Assembly (NCBI RefSeq): GCF_900155915.1
Contig: NZ_FTPO01000001.1
Coordinates: forward strand, 1-64,000
From: Microbacterium sp. RU33B
Lineage (GTDB): Bacteria; Actinomycetota; Actinomycetes; Actinomycetales; Microbacteriaceae
Direction: 5' to 3'
Length of the DNA: 64,000 nt
Position numbers and translations under genes: made by a program. The notes under the pieces were generated by a model, which saw nothing but the letters and a program-made list of their open reading frames with translations, made no database searches and had not been told where the DNA came from. Shown here piece by piece: positions 15,891-24,363 of this stretch (the first letter of the stretch is position 1; each line of letters opens with the position of its first letter).

Positions 15891-17129
15891 GTGTTCGCAT
15901 ATGTGAGCAGAATGCGCGAGAACGCCGCGCGCCGGCGGCGTCGCGCGACGTGGTCCGCGGCACCGGGGGTGTCCATCGGGCACAGGCGGCCGCAGCGCCG
16001 GGGGCCGGCCCGCGCCGCTCTTGCCCGGGTGATCAGCGCGCTGGCTCTGACAGCCGGATGCGTCGCAGGACCAGCCGTCACCGCGCTGGCCGCGGAGACC
16101 CCCTCGCCGGCTCCGACACCCTCGTCGATATCCACTCCGACCGCGACCCCGACTCCTTCGTCCGAGCCGTCGTCTTCGCCCTCACCGTCGTCGTCCTCGC
16201 CCACGTCGTCCGCCGACCTCTACGACCCGGGCGCCGTGACGGTGACGCCGCCCGCCCCGACGAACACGACATCGTTCGCGTACACGGCGAGCCGCAGCGT
16301 GTCCAAGGGGAAGTTCCAGTCGATCTACGGAGGATGCCCGGATGGATGGTACGTGCGCCCGGGGCAGCCGAGCGCGCAGGTTCCGACATCGCCGAACCCC
16401 TCGGTGGCGGCCGCGACCGGGCAGTACGTCGCATCGGAGGGAGCCAGCTTCTTCACCTCCATCCCGTCGACCGGCGACGGACACCTCTACCAGAACGTCA
16501 CCGATCAGTTCCACAATTGGAGCATCGCCAGCGACCATCCGGCATCGCTCACCTGGTGGTGCGACGCCGTGCCCTCCTGGTACGCCGATGCGCCGCCGCT
16601 GCCGAAGACCGCGACCGGCGGCGAAGGGGTGAGCCCTGTCGACCCGTCCTGCTTCTACTGCAACATGACGATGCAGTACACGAACCTGTCCACCGGCCTG
16701 GCGCTCGACCCCGGCGGCTCCATCGGATCCCCGGTCCTCGTGCAGCAGCCGACCGGAACGTCCGCGCAGAACTGGTACCTGCAAGGGGACAGTGGCGGAA
16801 ACGCCTTCGCGTACGACATCGCGACGTTCGGGTTCTGGCAGCCCGCGATGCTGCTCAGCACGGCGATCGCCGACGTCAACGGGTTCTTCGTGTTCGCGAG
16901 CGCGTCCGACGAGCCTCCGTCGGGAGGTCAGATCTCCTACGTCGACTGGGGTGCGGGACAGGTGTCCGAGGCCGTCATGCTGATGCAGACCGACACGACC
17001 TGGTCGGGGTCCACCCCGATGGGCGGGTCGTGCCTGACGGCGACCGGTGGGCCCGGTTCCCAGGTGACCGCGGCTCCGTGCGATGCGACCGACGATGCCC
17101 AGTGGTGGGTAGAAGCGGAAGGGAAGTGA
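15891..17129 (+). CDS. Secreted protein with Ser/Pro/Thr linker and ricin-like C-terminal domain
   Basis: A 412-residue exported protein. An unusually long Arg-rich N terminus (residues 1-45) precedes the signal hydrophobic segment (about 48-68, ending VTALAAETP). A Ser/Pro/Thr-rich linker (about 69-110) leads to a mature domain with four or more Cys and many aromatics (YGGCPDGWYVRPGQPS, SLTWWCDAVPSWY, CFYCNMTMQY). The C-terminal part has beta-trefoil features of ricin-type lectins: NLSTGLALDPGGSIGSPVLV, TSAQNWYL and the final GGSCLTATGGPGSQVTAAPC, DAQWWV. GTG 15891 was preferred over ATG 15876 because GGAGG stands 5 nt before it. It lies downstream of SARP repeat C and forms an operon with the next lipoprotein (TGATG). 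Carbohydrate binding at the surface is inferred. Confidence 0.7.
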   Translation: MFAYVSRMRENAARRRRRATWSAAPGVSIGHRRPQRRGPARAALARVISALALTAGCVAGPAVTALAAETPSPAPTPSSISTPTATPTPSSEPSSSPSPSSSSPTSSADLYDPGAVTVTPPAPTNTTSFAYTASRSVSKGKFQSIYGGCPDGWYVRPGQPSAQVPTSPNPSVAAATGQYVASEGASFFTSIPSTGDGHLYQNVTDQFHNWSIASDHPASLTWWCDAVPSWYADAPPLPKTATGGEGVSPVDPSCFYCNMTMQYTNLSTGLALDPGGSIGSPVLVQQPTGTSAQNWYLQGDSGGNAFAYDIATFGFWQPAMLLSTAIADVNGFFVFASASDEPPSGGQISYVDWGAGQVSEAVMLMQTDTTWSGSTPMGGSCLTATGGPGSQVTAAPCDATDDAQWWVEAEGK

Positions 17130-17653
17130 TGATGAGCGCCTCACGTATCGCGGTGACCGTGTTCGTCTTGGGTGCCGTCGGCGCCATCGTGAGCGGCTGC
17201 GCCGTCGGAGCGGATCCCGCTCCGACGCGGATGCCCGTTCCCGAGATCGCCTCGACGGGCGAGCTCGGCATCGAGTGCGAAGAACTGCTCGATGCCCTGC
17301 CCGGCTGGGAGCTCGATCCGACTCTGTCGCCGGGCCCGGGGACTCCCTCGGCGGCGGCTGCTCTGGTAGGCGGAACGGGCTGCGTGCTCAGCACGGGCGA
17401 CACGCACCTGCTGATCGGCCTGGCTCATCCCGACGAGGCGTCGGCGTCCGCGCTGCAGGACTACTTCCGCATCAACGGTCTGACCTCTTCCAGAGATCTC
17501 GGCAGTGACGCATACTTCGACCCGGCCACGGGCGACGCCGAGATCTTCGAGGACGGCAAGTGGATCACGGTGGTCTCGGACTCGTTCGCGTCGCCCTCCG
17601 ACGCTGAGGAAGTGATCGCGGCGATCAGAAAGGTCGCTGCCGCGCACGGCTGA
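17129..17653 (+). CDS. Lipoprotein of unknown function
   Basis: A 174-residue lipoprotein (VSGC, Cys24) with a 130-residue globular domain beginning IECEELLDALPGWELDP and containing a second Cys in GCVLSTGDTHLLIGLAHP. The layout is like that of the lipoprotein at 4500-5075 (Cys after a short linker, helix, long linker, second Cys, C-terminal SDAEEVIAAIRKV helix against DAVSIVEQIMQAL there), so the two may be paralogues. The ATG at 17129 overlaps the stop of the ricin-like gene; ATG 17132 is an equally good start with better ribosome-site spacing. Co-expression with the SARP-controlled secreted protein suggests a shared envelope role (inference). Confidence 0.65.
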   Translation: MMSASRIAVTVFVLGAVGAIVSGCAVGADPAPTRMPVPEIASTGELGIECEELLDALPGWELDPTLSPGPGTPSAAAALVGGTGCVLSTGDTHLLIGLAHPDEASASALQDYFRINGLTSSRDLGSDAYFDPATGDAEIFEDGKWITVVSDSFASPSDAEEVIAAIRKVAAAHG

Positions 17654-17794
17654 CGGTCCGCGGGATCGCCGGCGAGCCGTTCGCATGAGTTCGGGTCGGG
17701 AGACGGCACCGGCGCCGTATTTGGCAAGATGGGATCGTGTTCACAGCGGGCCGCCCAGGTGCCGTCTATCGAACGCAGGATTCCGGGTGGCACG

Positions 17795-18160
17795 ATGAGA
17801 TCCGACGACCGCTTCCCCGCTTCGGTGTTCTCGCGCGGCGAAGAACCCGACGCGCGGTTCTCGCTCGCGAACGAGCGGACGCTGCTCGCCTGGATCCGCA
17901 CGGCGCTCGCGCTCGTCGCCGGAGGCGTGGCGCTGGAGGTGCTCGGACTCGACCTGCATCCCGGACTGCGACTGGGAGCATCTCTCGTCCTGGTCGTGAT
18001 GGGGATCCTCACGCCCATGCTCGCCTGGTTCGGCTGGATGCGCACGGAGCGCGCCCTCCGAGAAGCGCGACCGCTTCCGTCGTCACTCCTCGGGCTCGCG
18101 CTCGGTGTCAGCGTCATGGTCGCGGGCGTGCTCGTGCTCCTCGCGATCATCCTGCGATGA
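17795..18160 (+). CDS. DUF202 (YidH-like) membrane protein
   Basis: A 121-residue protein with the DUF202 signature near its start (PDARFSLANERTLLAWIRTALALVAGGVAL) and three hydrophobic helices (about residues 33-55, 60-82 and 97-119). The family is widespread, often occurs in pairs and has no established function; yidH of E. coli is a member. ATG 17795 places the signature at the usual distance from the N terminus; GGGTGG lies upstream. Its TGA overlaps the ATG of the second DUF202 gene (ATGA). Confidence 0.85.
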   Translation: MRSDDRFPASVFSRGEEPDARFSLANERTLLAWIRTALALVAGGVALEVLGLDLHPGLRLGASLVLVVMGILTPMLAWFGWMRTERALREARPLPSSLLGLALGVSVMVAGVLVLLAIILR

Positions 18161-18498
18161 GCGAGCTCTTCGATCCCGGACTGCAGCCCGAACGCACCGA
18201 GCTCGCCTGGCGGCGCACGGCGCTCGCCCTCGCGGTCGGCTCGCTCGTCGCGCTGAGACTGCTCCCCGAGGCGTTCGGAAGCATCGTCTGGTCGCTGGGC
18301 GGCGTCATCGGCCTGATCGGCAGCGGTGCGCTCCTGGCCGCATCGCGCCGACGCTGCCGGGCGATCGACGAGACACTGCGGGCCCAGGGAGATCGGGCGA
18401 GGATGCCCGGGGGAGTGCTGCTGCTCTCGCTCGTCGTCGGCGTGACCGTGATCGCTCTCGTAGGCGGCGTCATCGTGGTGGCAGCCGTCCTGCGCTGA
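18157..18498 (+). CDS. Second DUF202 membrane protein
   Basis: A 113-residue protein with PGLQPERTELAWRRTALALAVGSLVALRLLPE, the short form of the DUF202 signature, and three hydrophobic helices. It overlaps the upstream DUF202 gene by 4 nt, so the two are produced in fixed ratio and could form a hetero-oligomer in the membrane. The N-terminal RTELAWRRTALA block is conserved between the two neighbours. Confidence 0.82.
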   Translation: MSELFDPGLQPERTELAWRRTALALAVGSLVALRLLPEAFGSIVWSLGGVIGLIGSGALLAASRRRCRAIDETLRAQGDRARMPGGVLLLSLVVGVTVIALVGGVIVVAAVLR

Positions 18499-18559
18499 GT
18501 CCTCGCCCGCGAAGGCCGACGCGAGCCCATTCCGAGCGTATCTCGATCCGCGGCACCGC

Positions 18560-18620
18560 TTGACGCTGGGCCACTTCTGCGCATATCTTCTTCGAAGCGG
18601 TTCGAATCGAAGCGGTTCGA
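18560..18620 (+). promoter_or_regulatory. Promoter and twin LacI operators of the oligosaccharide importer operon
   Basis: TTGACG (18560-18565) and TATCTT (18584-18589) with an 18-bp spacer form a housekeeping promoter. Two identical 14-mers TCGAAGCGGTTCGA (18592-18605 and 18607-18620, 15-bp period) follow directly and would cover the transcription start. The core CGAAGCGGTTCG recurs at 24164-24175 next to the LacI gene and a close variant at 24242-24255. Confidence 0.75.
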
Positions 18621-18676
18621 CGATTTGGTCCCGCATCTCGATGACGAGGCGCGATGCCGCGACACGAAGGAGTGAG

Positions 18677-19678
18677 ATGACGACGCTGCCTCAGCCGCAA
18701 GCCGTCTTCCAGGAGGCCGCAGCGCGGAATCTTCGGAAGAAGGGTCGGCGACTTCGCCGAGGGAGAGCCGATCGCGCGCCGCATCGCACATCCGTCCGGC
18801 TCTTCCTGTGCATCGCCCCCTTCCTGGTGCTGGCGTTCCTCTTCTCCTACCTGCCGCTGTACGGATGGATCTTCTCGCTGTACGACTACAAGCCCGCGCT
18901 CGGGCTGGAGGGGAGCGAGTTCGTCGGCCTCCAGTGGTTCCAGCTGCTCGTGAGCTCGCCGACGCAGTTGGCACAGGTCGGCCAGGTCCTGATGAACACG
19001 CTCGCGATCAGCTTCCTCGGGATCGCGACTTCCGTCCTGCCGCTGTTCTTCGCGATCTTCCTCAACGAGATCAAGGCGCCCTGGTTCCGCAACTCCGTGC
19101 AGACGCTGACGGCACTGCCCAACTTCATCTCGTGGGTGCTCGTCTACGTCATCGCCTTCTCGCTTTTCTCCAGCTCCGGTCTGGTCAACGACGTGCTGAT
19201 CGATGCGGGCATCGTCACAGCGCCCGTCAAGTTCCTGGACTCCGACCAGAACGTCTGGCTCACCATGACCCTGTGGAGCATCTGGAAGGGGCTCGGCTGG
19301 GGGGCGATCATCTACCTCGCCGCGATCGCGGGGATAGATCAGTCGCTGTATGAGTCTGCGCGCATCGACGGCGCCGGCCGATTCCAACTCATGCGCTACA
19401 TCACCATCCCGCAACTGATGCCGACTTACCTCGTCCTCCTTCTGCTGTCGATCGCCAACATCCTCAACAACGGGATGGAGCAGTACTACGTCTTCCAGAA
19501 CGCGTTCAACAAGCAATGGATCCAGGTTCTGGATCTGTACGTCTACAACATCGGAATGACCGGCAACAGCCTCTCGCTGGCGACGGCGATCGGCATGCTC
19601 AAGAGCCTCATCTCCGTCGCGCTTCTGCTGACCGTCAACGCGATCTCCAAGCGCGTGCGCGGCGAATCGATCGTGTGA
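18677..19678 (+). CDS. ABC importer permease, LplB/YteP type
   Basis: A 333-residue inner-membrane permease with six helices. After an Arg-rich N terminus comes LFLCIAPFLVLAFLFSYLPLYGWIFSLYDYKP, characteristic of the LplB group that imports complex oligosaccharides in Firmicutes and actinobacteria. The ATPase-contact EAA loop is ESARIDGAGRFQLMRYITIPQLMP. AAGGAG precedes the ATG by 5 nt. It forms an operon with the second permease (10-nt gap) and the solute-binding lipoprotein; there is no ATPase gene, as in other Lpl/YtcP systems that share an MsmX-like ATPase. Transcription is controlled by the twin LacI operators upstream. Confidence 0.92.
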   Translation: MTTLPQPQAVFQEAAARNLRKKGRRLRRGRADRAPHRTSVRLFLCIAPFLVLAFLFSYLPLYGWIFSLYDYKPALGLEGSEFVGLQWFQLLVSSPTQLAQVGQVLMNTLAISFLGIATSVLPLFFAIFLNEIKAPWFRNSVQTLTALPNFISWVLVYVIAFSLFSSSGLVNDVLIDAGIVTAPVKFLDSDQNVWLTMTLWSIWKGLGWGAIIYLAAIAGIDQSLYESARIDGAGRFQLMRYITIPQLMPTYLVLLLLSIANILNNGMEQYYVFQNAFNKQWIQVLDLYVYNIGMTGNSLSLATAIGMLKSLISVALLLTVNAISKRVRGESIV

Positions 19679-19688
19679 GGAGCCCGAG

Positions 19689-20657
19689 ATGACCGCTACT
19701 GCAACACGCACCCTGACCACCTCGACAACCGGCGGGTCGCGAAGGGATCGGCCGCCCACGGAGCCGCTGCGGCCCGGAGACATGCTGTTCCGCGCGTCCA
19801 ACGCCTTCGTGTTCATCGTGTTCGCCCTGATCTGCGCCTACCCGTTCTACTACTTGATCATCAACTCGATCAGCGCGAACGATCTTTCGGCTGCAGGGGA
19901 CGTGCGCATATGGCCCATCGATGTCCATCTCACGAACTATGCGCAGGTCTTCCAGCTGCCCGGGCTGCCGCTGGCCGCGGTGGTGAGCATCGGGCGCACC
20001 GTCATCGGCACGGTTCTGACCGTGCTCGCCTCGGCTTTCCTCGGATTCATGTTCACTCAGAGCCGGATGTGGGGCCGCCAGTTCTGGTACCGGTTCCTCA
20101 TCATCACGATGTACTTCAGTGCCGGGCTGATCCCGATCTTCATCGTCATGAAGACCCTGGGTCTGACGAACAACTTCTGGGTGTACGTCCTGCCCTTCGT
20201 GGTCCAGCCTTTCAACGTCATCCTCGCCAAGACCTATGTCGAGTCGATGCCGCGCGAGCTGCAGGAAGCCGCGGAGATGGATGGGGCGAACATCCTGCAG
20301 GTCTTCTTCCGCGTGTACCTGCCCAACATGGTGCCCATCTTGGCGACGATCGCCATCTTCAGCGCCGTCACGCAGTGGAACAGCTTCCAGGACACCCTCA
20401 TCTACGTCACGGACCAGAGCCTCTACACCCTGCAGTTTCTGCTCTACATGTTCATCAACCAGGCCTCCAGCCTGGCCATCGCGGCACAGAACTCCGGCGG
20501 GAATCTTGCACAGATAGCGGGTCTGGCGGGCGAGCAGACCCCGACTTCCATCCGGATGACGGTCTCGGTGCTGGTGATCCTGCCGATCATCTTCGTCTAT
20601 CCACTGTTCCAGCGCTTCTTCGTGAAGGGCATCATGCTGGGCGCGGTCAAGGGCTGA
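19689..20657 (+). CDS. ABC importer permease, LplC/YtcP type
   Basis: A 322-residue permease with six helices, partner of the gene before it. Typical are AFVFIVFALICAYPFYYLIINSIS, the loop PFNVILAKTYVESMPRELQEAAEMDGA (EAA motif) and FFRVYLPNMVPILATIAIFSAVTQWNSF with the terminal RFFVKGIMLGAVKG, the hallmark end of the YtcP/LplC group. It would form the hetero-dimeric membrane channel for the oligosaccharide bound by the lipoprotein at 20688. Confidence 0.92.
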   Translation: MTATATRTLTTSTTGGSRRDRPPTEPLRPGDMLFRASNAFVFIVFALICAYPFYYLIINSISANDLSAAGDVRIWPIDVHLTNYAQVFQLPGLPLAAVVSIGRTVIGTVLTVLASAFLGFMFTQSRMWGRQFWYRFLIITMYFSAGLIPIFIVMKTLGLTNNFWVYVLPFVVQPFNVILAKTYVESMPRELQEAAEMDGANILQVFFRVYLPNMVPILATIAIFSAVTQWNSFQDTLIYVTDQSLYTLQFLLYMFINQASSLAIAAQNSGGNLAQIAGLAGEQTPTSIRMTVSVLVILPIIFVYPLFQRFFVKGIMLGAVKG

Positions 20658-20687
20658 CCCGTCCTGCGACACCAAGAAAGGAAAGCA

Positions 20688-22436
20688 ATGAAGCTGCGAA
20701 AGAAAGCCACGTTCGGCGTCGCCGCGCTGCTCGTCGCGGGTTCGCTCGTCTCGTGCACCGCGGGCGGAGGCGAGCGGGAGGCGATCGAGGAGTTCCCCGA
20801 GTCGTGGGACGAGACGATCACGATCGATGTGTTCGACGGACTGGCCAACTACATGGGCATTCAGCAGGGGTGGTTCGCCAAACTCGTCGAGGACAAGTTC
20901 AACATGAAGTTGAACATCATCGCCCCCAACGTCGCCGGGGGAGGTGACACTCTGTTCAACACCCGGGTGGCGGCAGGCGACCTCGGCGATCTGATCATCA
21001 CGGACAAGGGAGAGCGGCTCACCGAACTCGTCGAGGGCGGGCTGCTCATGGATGCGACGCCTTACCTGCCGGCGATGGAGCACGTCAGCGCGTACAAGCC
21101 CGCTCTGGACTACCTGAACGACGGCAAGGACGGAGTCTTCGGCTTTCCGTCCAACGTCTCGTCACTCTCTCCGACAGAGCCGTCCGAGGGCCTCGAGCCG
21201 ATCTTCGGAGCCTACGTTCGCTGGGACTACTACAAGGAGCTCGGCTATCCGGAGATCGATACCGTCGAAGACCTGCTTCCCATCCTCGCCGACATGCAGG
21301 CGGCTCACCCGACTGCCGACAACGGCAACCCCACCTATGCCTTCTCGCTTTTCAAGGACTGGGACGGCAACATGATGGTCGCCGGCAAACAGACCGCGAC
21401 CTTCTACGGGTACGACGAGCTCGGATTCGCGCTGGCGCGTGCCGACGGCTCGGACTTCCAGAGCATCCTCGACCCCGACAGCGAGTACATGCGCAACCTC
21501 GAGCTCTATTTCGAAGCGAACCAGCTCGGACTCCTGGACCCCGAGTCCACGACCCAGAATTACGACACCGTGTACTCCAAGTACCAGAACGGGCAGGTCC
21601 TGTTCAGCTGGTGGCCATGGCTTGCGCAGGCTGCCTACAACACCGACGCGAACACGGCTGAGGGCAAGGGCTTCATGATGGCTCCGGTCGCGGACCAGAA
21701 GTCCTACTCCGTCGGCGCCGAGATCTACGGTGGGGGACAGGTGTTCGCGATCGGCTCGAAGGCGGAGGACCCGGAGCGCATCGCTGCTTTCGTCGACTGG
21801 CTCTACTCGCCGGAGGGCGCCTACGTCAACAGCAGCCAGGTCGGCGCATCGTCGGGCCCGCAGGGGCTGACGTGGGACGTGAACGACGCCGGGGAGCCGG
21901 AGTTGACCGAGTTCGGCCGAGAGGTCTTCCTTCAGGGAGGCGGAGTCGTCCCCGAGGAGTGGGGCGGTGGCAACTACGCGGACGGGGTCTCCGCGCTGAA
22001 TCTCAGCGCGGTCGTCCCGGTGGACGTCGACCCCTCCACGGGACTGCCGTACAGCTACACGCTGTGGCCCACCTACCAGGAGAGCATCGCGGATCCGCTG
22101 AGCGAGGACTGGTCGGCGGCGATGGGCGGCGCCGCGTCGACCATGGACTACCTGAAGGAGCGGGATCAGATCCTCGTCGCCACCGGTGCCAGCTTCACCA
22201 CGCCGGCGGACAGCTCCGAGATCGAGACTCTGCGCAACCAGATCAAGGAGATCATCAAGCAGTTCTCGTGGCAGATGGTCTCCGCCGAGAGCGAGTCGCA
22301 GTTCGACTCGCTGCGGAAGGAGATGATCGACACCGCCAACGGTCTGGGCTATGAGAAGGTGCTGTCGGTCGACATGGACAACGCGCAGGCGCAGGCGGAC
22401 GCGCGTTCCGCTGTCGCCGAGGAGTTCGGCGACTGA
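20688..22436 (+). CDS. Oligosaccharide-binding lipoprotein of the Lpl/YtcQ-type importer
   Basis: A 582-residue lipoprotein (LVSC lipobox, Cys23) of the large family-1 extracellular solute-binding class; at about 560 mature residues it is the long LplA/YtcQ form used for plant-polysaccharide fragments. Features include TITIDVFDGLANYMGIQQGWF, AAGDLGDLIITDKG, GQVLFSWWPWLAQ and IAAFVDWLYSPEGAY. GAAAGGA precedes the ATG. It is the last gene before a strong hairpin terminator. Given the adjacent alpha-xylosidase, beta-glucosidase and GH127 genes under the same repressor, xyloglucan-type oligosaccharides are the most likely ligand (inference). Confidence 0.9.
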   Translation: MKLRKKATFGVAALLVAGSLVSCTAGGGEREAIEEFPESWDETITIDVFDGLANYMGIQQGWFAKLVEDKFNMKLNIIAPNVAGGGDTLFNTRVAAGDLGDLIITDKGERLTELVEGGLLMDATPYLPAMEHVSAYKPALDYLNDGKDGVFGFPSNVSSLSPTEPSEGLEPIFGAYVRWDYYKELGYPEIDTVEDLLPILADMQAAHPTADNGNPTYAFSLFKDWDGNMMVAGKQTATFYGYDELGFALARADGSDFQSILDPDSEYMRNLELYFEANQLGLLDPESTTQNYDTVYSKYQNGQVLFSWWPWLAQAAYNTDANTAEGKGFMMAPVADQKSYSVGAEIYGGGQVFAIGSKAEDPERIAAFVDWLYSPEGAYVNSSQVGASSGPQGLTWDVNDAGEPELTEFGREVFLQGGGVVPEEWGGGNYADGVSALNLSAVVPVDVDPSTGLPYSYTLWPTYQESIADPLSEDWSAAMGGAASTMDYLKERDQILVATGASFTTPADSSEIETLRNQIKEIIKQFSWQMVSAESESQFDSLRKEMIDTANGLGYEKVLSVDMDNAQAQADARSAVAEEFGD

Positions 22437-22450
22437 TCTGACGTGCATGT

Positions 22451-22488
22451 GAAGAAGGGCTCGGGGTGTTCACTCCGAGCCCTTCTTC
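22451..22488 (+). terminator. Factor-independent terminator after the importer operon
   Basis: GAAGAAGGGCTCGG (22451-22464) pairs perfectly with CCGAGCCCTTCTTC (22475-22488) around a 10-nt loop. It sits between the converging importer operon and YesL gene and could act in both directions. Confidence 0.8.
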
Positions 22489-22510
22489 ACGCGCCGATCA
22501 CGTGGCTCAG

Positions 22511-23116
22511 TCAGGTCGCGCGTCGTGCGAAAACGCTGCGGAAGATGAACGCGCTGACGTAGGCGCCGACGGAGAATCCGATCGTGGCGACGAGGATCAG
22601 GAAGGGAGGGAACAGGATGGCGATGGCGACCACGGAGACGGGGATCACGAGCAGTCCCATGGAGCGCAACGGCTCCGCCGCCGGGAGCAGGAGTGAGTTC
22701 TTCAGGGTGCGCGACACGCTCGCCTGAAGCCACGCCGTCTGCGCCATGGCGAACACGAAAGCGACGAAGAGGTAGAGCGCCCCCAGGACGGCCAGCAGGC
22801 CCAGGGCGCCGGCGAAGACCGCGTCATGGGAGAACCAGAACACGCTGCTTGCGACGAGCGCCGTCGCGGGCAGGGCGAGCAGGAGGAAAAGCGCCGTCGC
22901 GCGGCCGAAATCCGCCCGCATCGCCGGGAAGAAGTCTTTGAGTGGTCGGCCGCTCTCGTCGTCCGAGTAGCGGATCGTCACCGTGAAGAGAGCGGAGGTC
23001 GCTGCGCCGATCGTCAGGAGCGGGACGCAGCAGAGAAGGTACAGCGCGTTGAGAGCGACGAAGGTCAGGAAGACGGTGAAGCCTCCGAGCGCGCGGCTGT
23101 CGGGGTCGATCCTCAT
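22511..23116 (-). CDS. YesL/DUF624 membrane protein
   Basis: A 201-residue membrane protein with about five helices. The N-terminal block FTVFLTFVALNALYLLCCVPLLTIGAATSALFTVTIR is the DUF624 signature (LLCxxPxxTIGxxxxAL). Genes of this family are regularly linked to LplB/YtcP/YtcQ-type importers, as here, but the function is unknown. ATG 23116 (MRIDPDS) has CGGAG 7 nt upstream and puts the signature near the N terminus; an ATG at 23152 is in frame but lacks a ribosome site. It follows the LacI gene on the same strand and is probably co-transcribed with it. Confidence 0.82.
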   Translation of the reverse strand: MRIDPDSRALGGFTVFLTFVALNALYLLCCVPLLTIGAATSALFTVTIRYSDDESGRPLKDFFPAMRADFGRATALFLLLALPATALVASSVFWFSHDAVFAGALGLLAVLGALYLFVAFVFAMAQTAWLQASVSRTLKNSLLLPAAEPLRSMGLLVIPVSVVAIAILFPPFLILVATIGFSVGAYVSAFIFRSVFARRAT

Positions 23117-23156
23117 GCGCCGGCTCCGGCGGGAGGCGTCCGCACGATGCACCGCC

Positions 23157-24143
23157 TCATCGGACTGTAGAGATCGAGGTCAGCGCGGGCGGGAGCAGGC
23201 GGACCGTCGGGGTCGCCCCCTCGCTCAGAATCGCGCACAGCATGTCGGTGGCGGCAGCGCCCATCGACTCGGCGGGGATCGCGATGCTGTCCATGAGTCC
23301 CGGTGTGGCGCGGGCGAGGTCCTCGGGGCAGAGGGCCATGACCGCGGGGCGGCGGCTGTCGCCGCGGGCGGCGACGATCGCGGCGGCCGCGTGGGGCAGG
23401 CCCCCTTCGTTGTGGATGAAGAAGCCGCTCGCCTCGGGATCGCTCCGCACGATCTCTCGCGCCACGTCGGCTGCGCGTTCGTCACTGGGACACGCGTGAA
23501 CGCTGCCGATGACCCCGCTCGCCTGGCAGGCCGCCAGGAATCCGCGAGCCAGTCGATCGGCATACGCCGTGTGGCGCTGCATCACCTCGGGCGGAGAGCC
23601 GATCAGCACGAGGCGGCGATGCCCCTCGCCCGCGAGTCTGTCGACAGCCATCCACCCCGCTGCCTCGAAGTCGAAGTCGACGCAGGGCAGGGTACGTCGC
23701 CCGTCGGGCAGCCCGATGAGCACGCTCGGATGGCCGAGCTTCGACAGAGTCTCGATGCGCGGGTCGTCGGACTCGATGTCCATCACCACGAGGGCGTCGA
23801 CCATCGAGCCGTTCGCAGCGCGTTGGAGCGCCTCGGAGTCATCACTGGCGAGGAGCAGGATGTCGTACCCGTGCGCGCGCGCCCGCGTGACGACGCCCGT
23901 CACGACCTGCATCACGACGTGCACGTCGACACCCGTCCGGAGAGGCGCCTGCAGCCCGATGACGTTCGTGGAGCGCGAGGCGAGGGAGCGGGCGCCCGCG
24001 TGCGGACTGAAGCCGAGTGACTGTATCGCCCGCTCGACACGTTCCCGTGTCATCGGCGAGATGGCGCGCTTGCCGCTCATCACGTAGGAGACGGTGGAGA
24101 TCGACACGCCTGCCTCGTGGGCGACGTCAGTGATGGTGACCAC
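23157..24143 (-). CDS. LacI-family repressor of the oligosaccharide locus
   Basis: A 328-residue regulator: helix-turn-helix and hinge helix at residues 1-60 (TITDVAHEAGVSISTVSYVMSGKRAISPMTRERV, then GFSPHAGARSLASRS), followed by a periplasmic-binding-protein-like sensor (about 62-328; IGLQAPLRTGVDVHVVMQVV, HRRLVLIGSPP). GTG 24143 was chosen over the upstream ATG 24212: it has GAAGGGGG upstream, starts in the usual position (VTITDVA) and leaves an operator copy (24164-24175) outside the gene. The divergent hydrolase operon, the importer operon and its own promoter all carry the same palindrome, so it is the local repressor; the inducer is probably a mono- or disaccharide released by the hydrolases. 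Confidence 0.92.
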   Translation of the reverse strand: MVTITDVAHEAGVSISTVSYVMSGKRAISPMTRERVERAIQSLGFSPHAGARSLASRSTNVIGLQAPLRTGVDVHVVMQVVTGVVTRARAHGYDILLLASDDSEALQRAANGSMVDALVVMDIESDDPRIETLSKLGHPSVLIGLPDGRRTLPCVDFDFEAAGWMAVDRLAGEGHRRLVLIGSPPEVMQRHTAYADRLARGFLAACQASGVIGSVHACPSDERAADVAREIVRSDPEASGFFIHNEGGLPHAAAAIVAARGDSRRPAVMALCPEDLARATPGLMDSIAIPAESMGAAATDMLCAILSEGATPTVRLLPPALTSISTVR

Positions 24144-24163
24144 GTGTGCAGGACCCCCTTCGA

Positions 24164-24175
24164 CGAAGCGGTTCG
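24164..24175 (-). promoter_or_regulatory. LacI operator at the repressor's own promoter
   Basis: CGAAGCGGTTCG, identical to the core of both operators at 18592-18620, lies 20 bp upstream of the GTG at 24143. It indicates autoregulation. Confidence 0.65.
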
Positions 24176-24204
24176 CTATGCCCGAGACCATATCCCGCTG
24201 GCAG

Positions 24205-24255
24205 TTGAACATCGCTTACTTCATAGTATAACGTCGCAGTGTTGAAGCGCTTCGA
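24205..24255 (+). promoter_or_regulatory. Promoter and LacI operator of the glycosidase operon
   Basis: TTGAAC (24205-24210) and TATAAC (24227-24232) with a 16-bp spacer form a strong promoter reading toward the alpha-xylosidase. The near-palindrome TTGAAGCGCTTCGA (24242-24255) begins about where transcription should start, the classical repressor position, and differs from the importer operators by two bases when read on the opposite strand. Confidence 0.75.
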
Positions 24256-24363
24256 TAGCTCGACGACATGGACATCGTGGTCACCGCGAACTCACGGGCG
24301 CGAACTCACGATGGGGACGCATGTCACTCGAGGCGAGATGAACCCCTGCGAAAGGCATCCCAC

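Noticed and set aside
24144..24212. A longer ATG start for the LacI gene at 24212
   Set aside because: The extension has no LacI-like sequence and would place an operator copy and the promoter of the divergent gene inside the coding region.
24268..24363. A longer ATG start for the alpha-xylosidase
   Set aside because: It would begin 12 bp after the LacI operator and adds 32 residues that YicI lacks; GTG 24364 fits the family.
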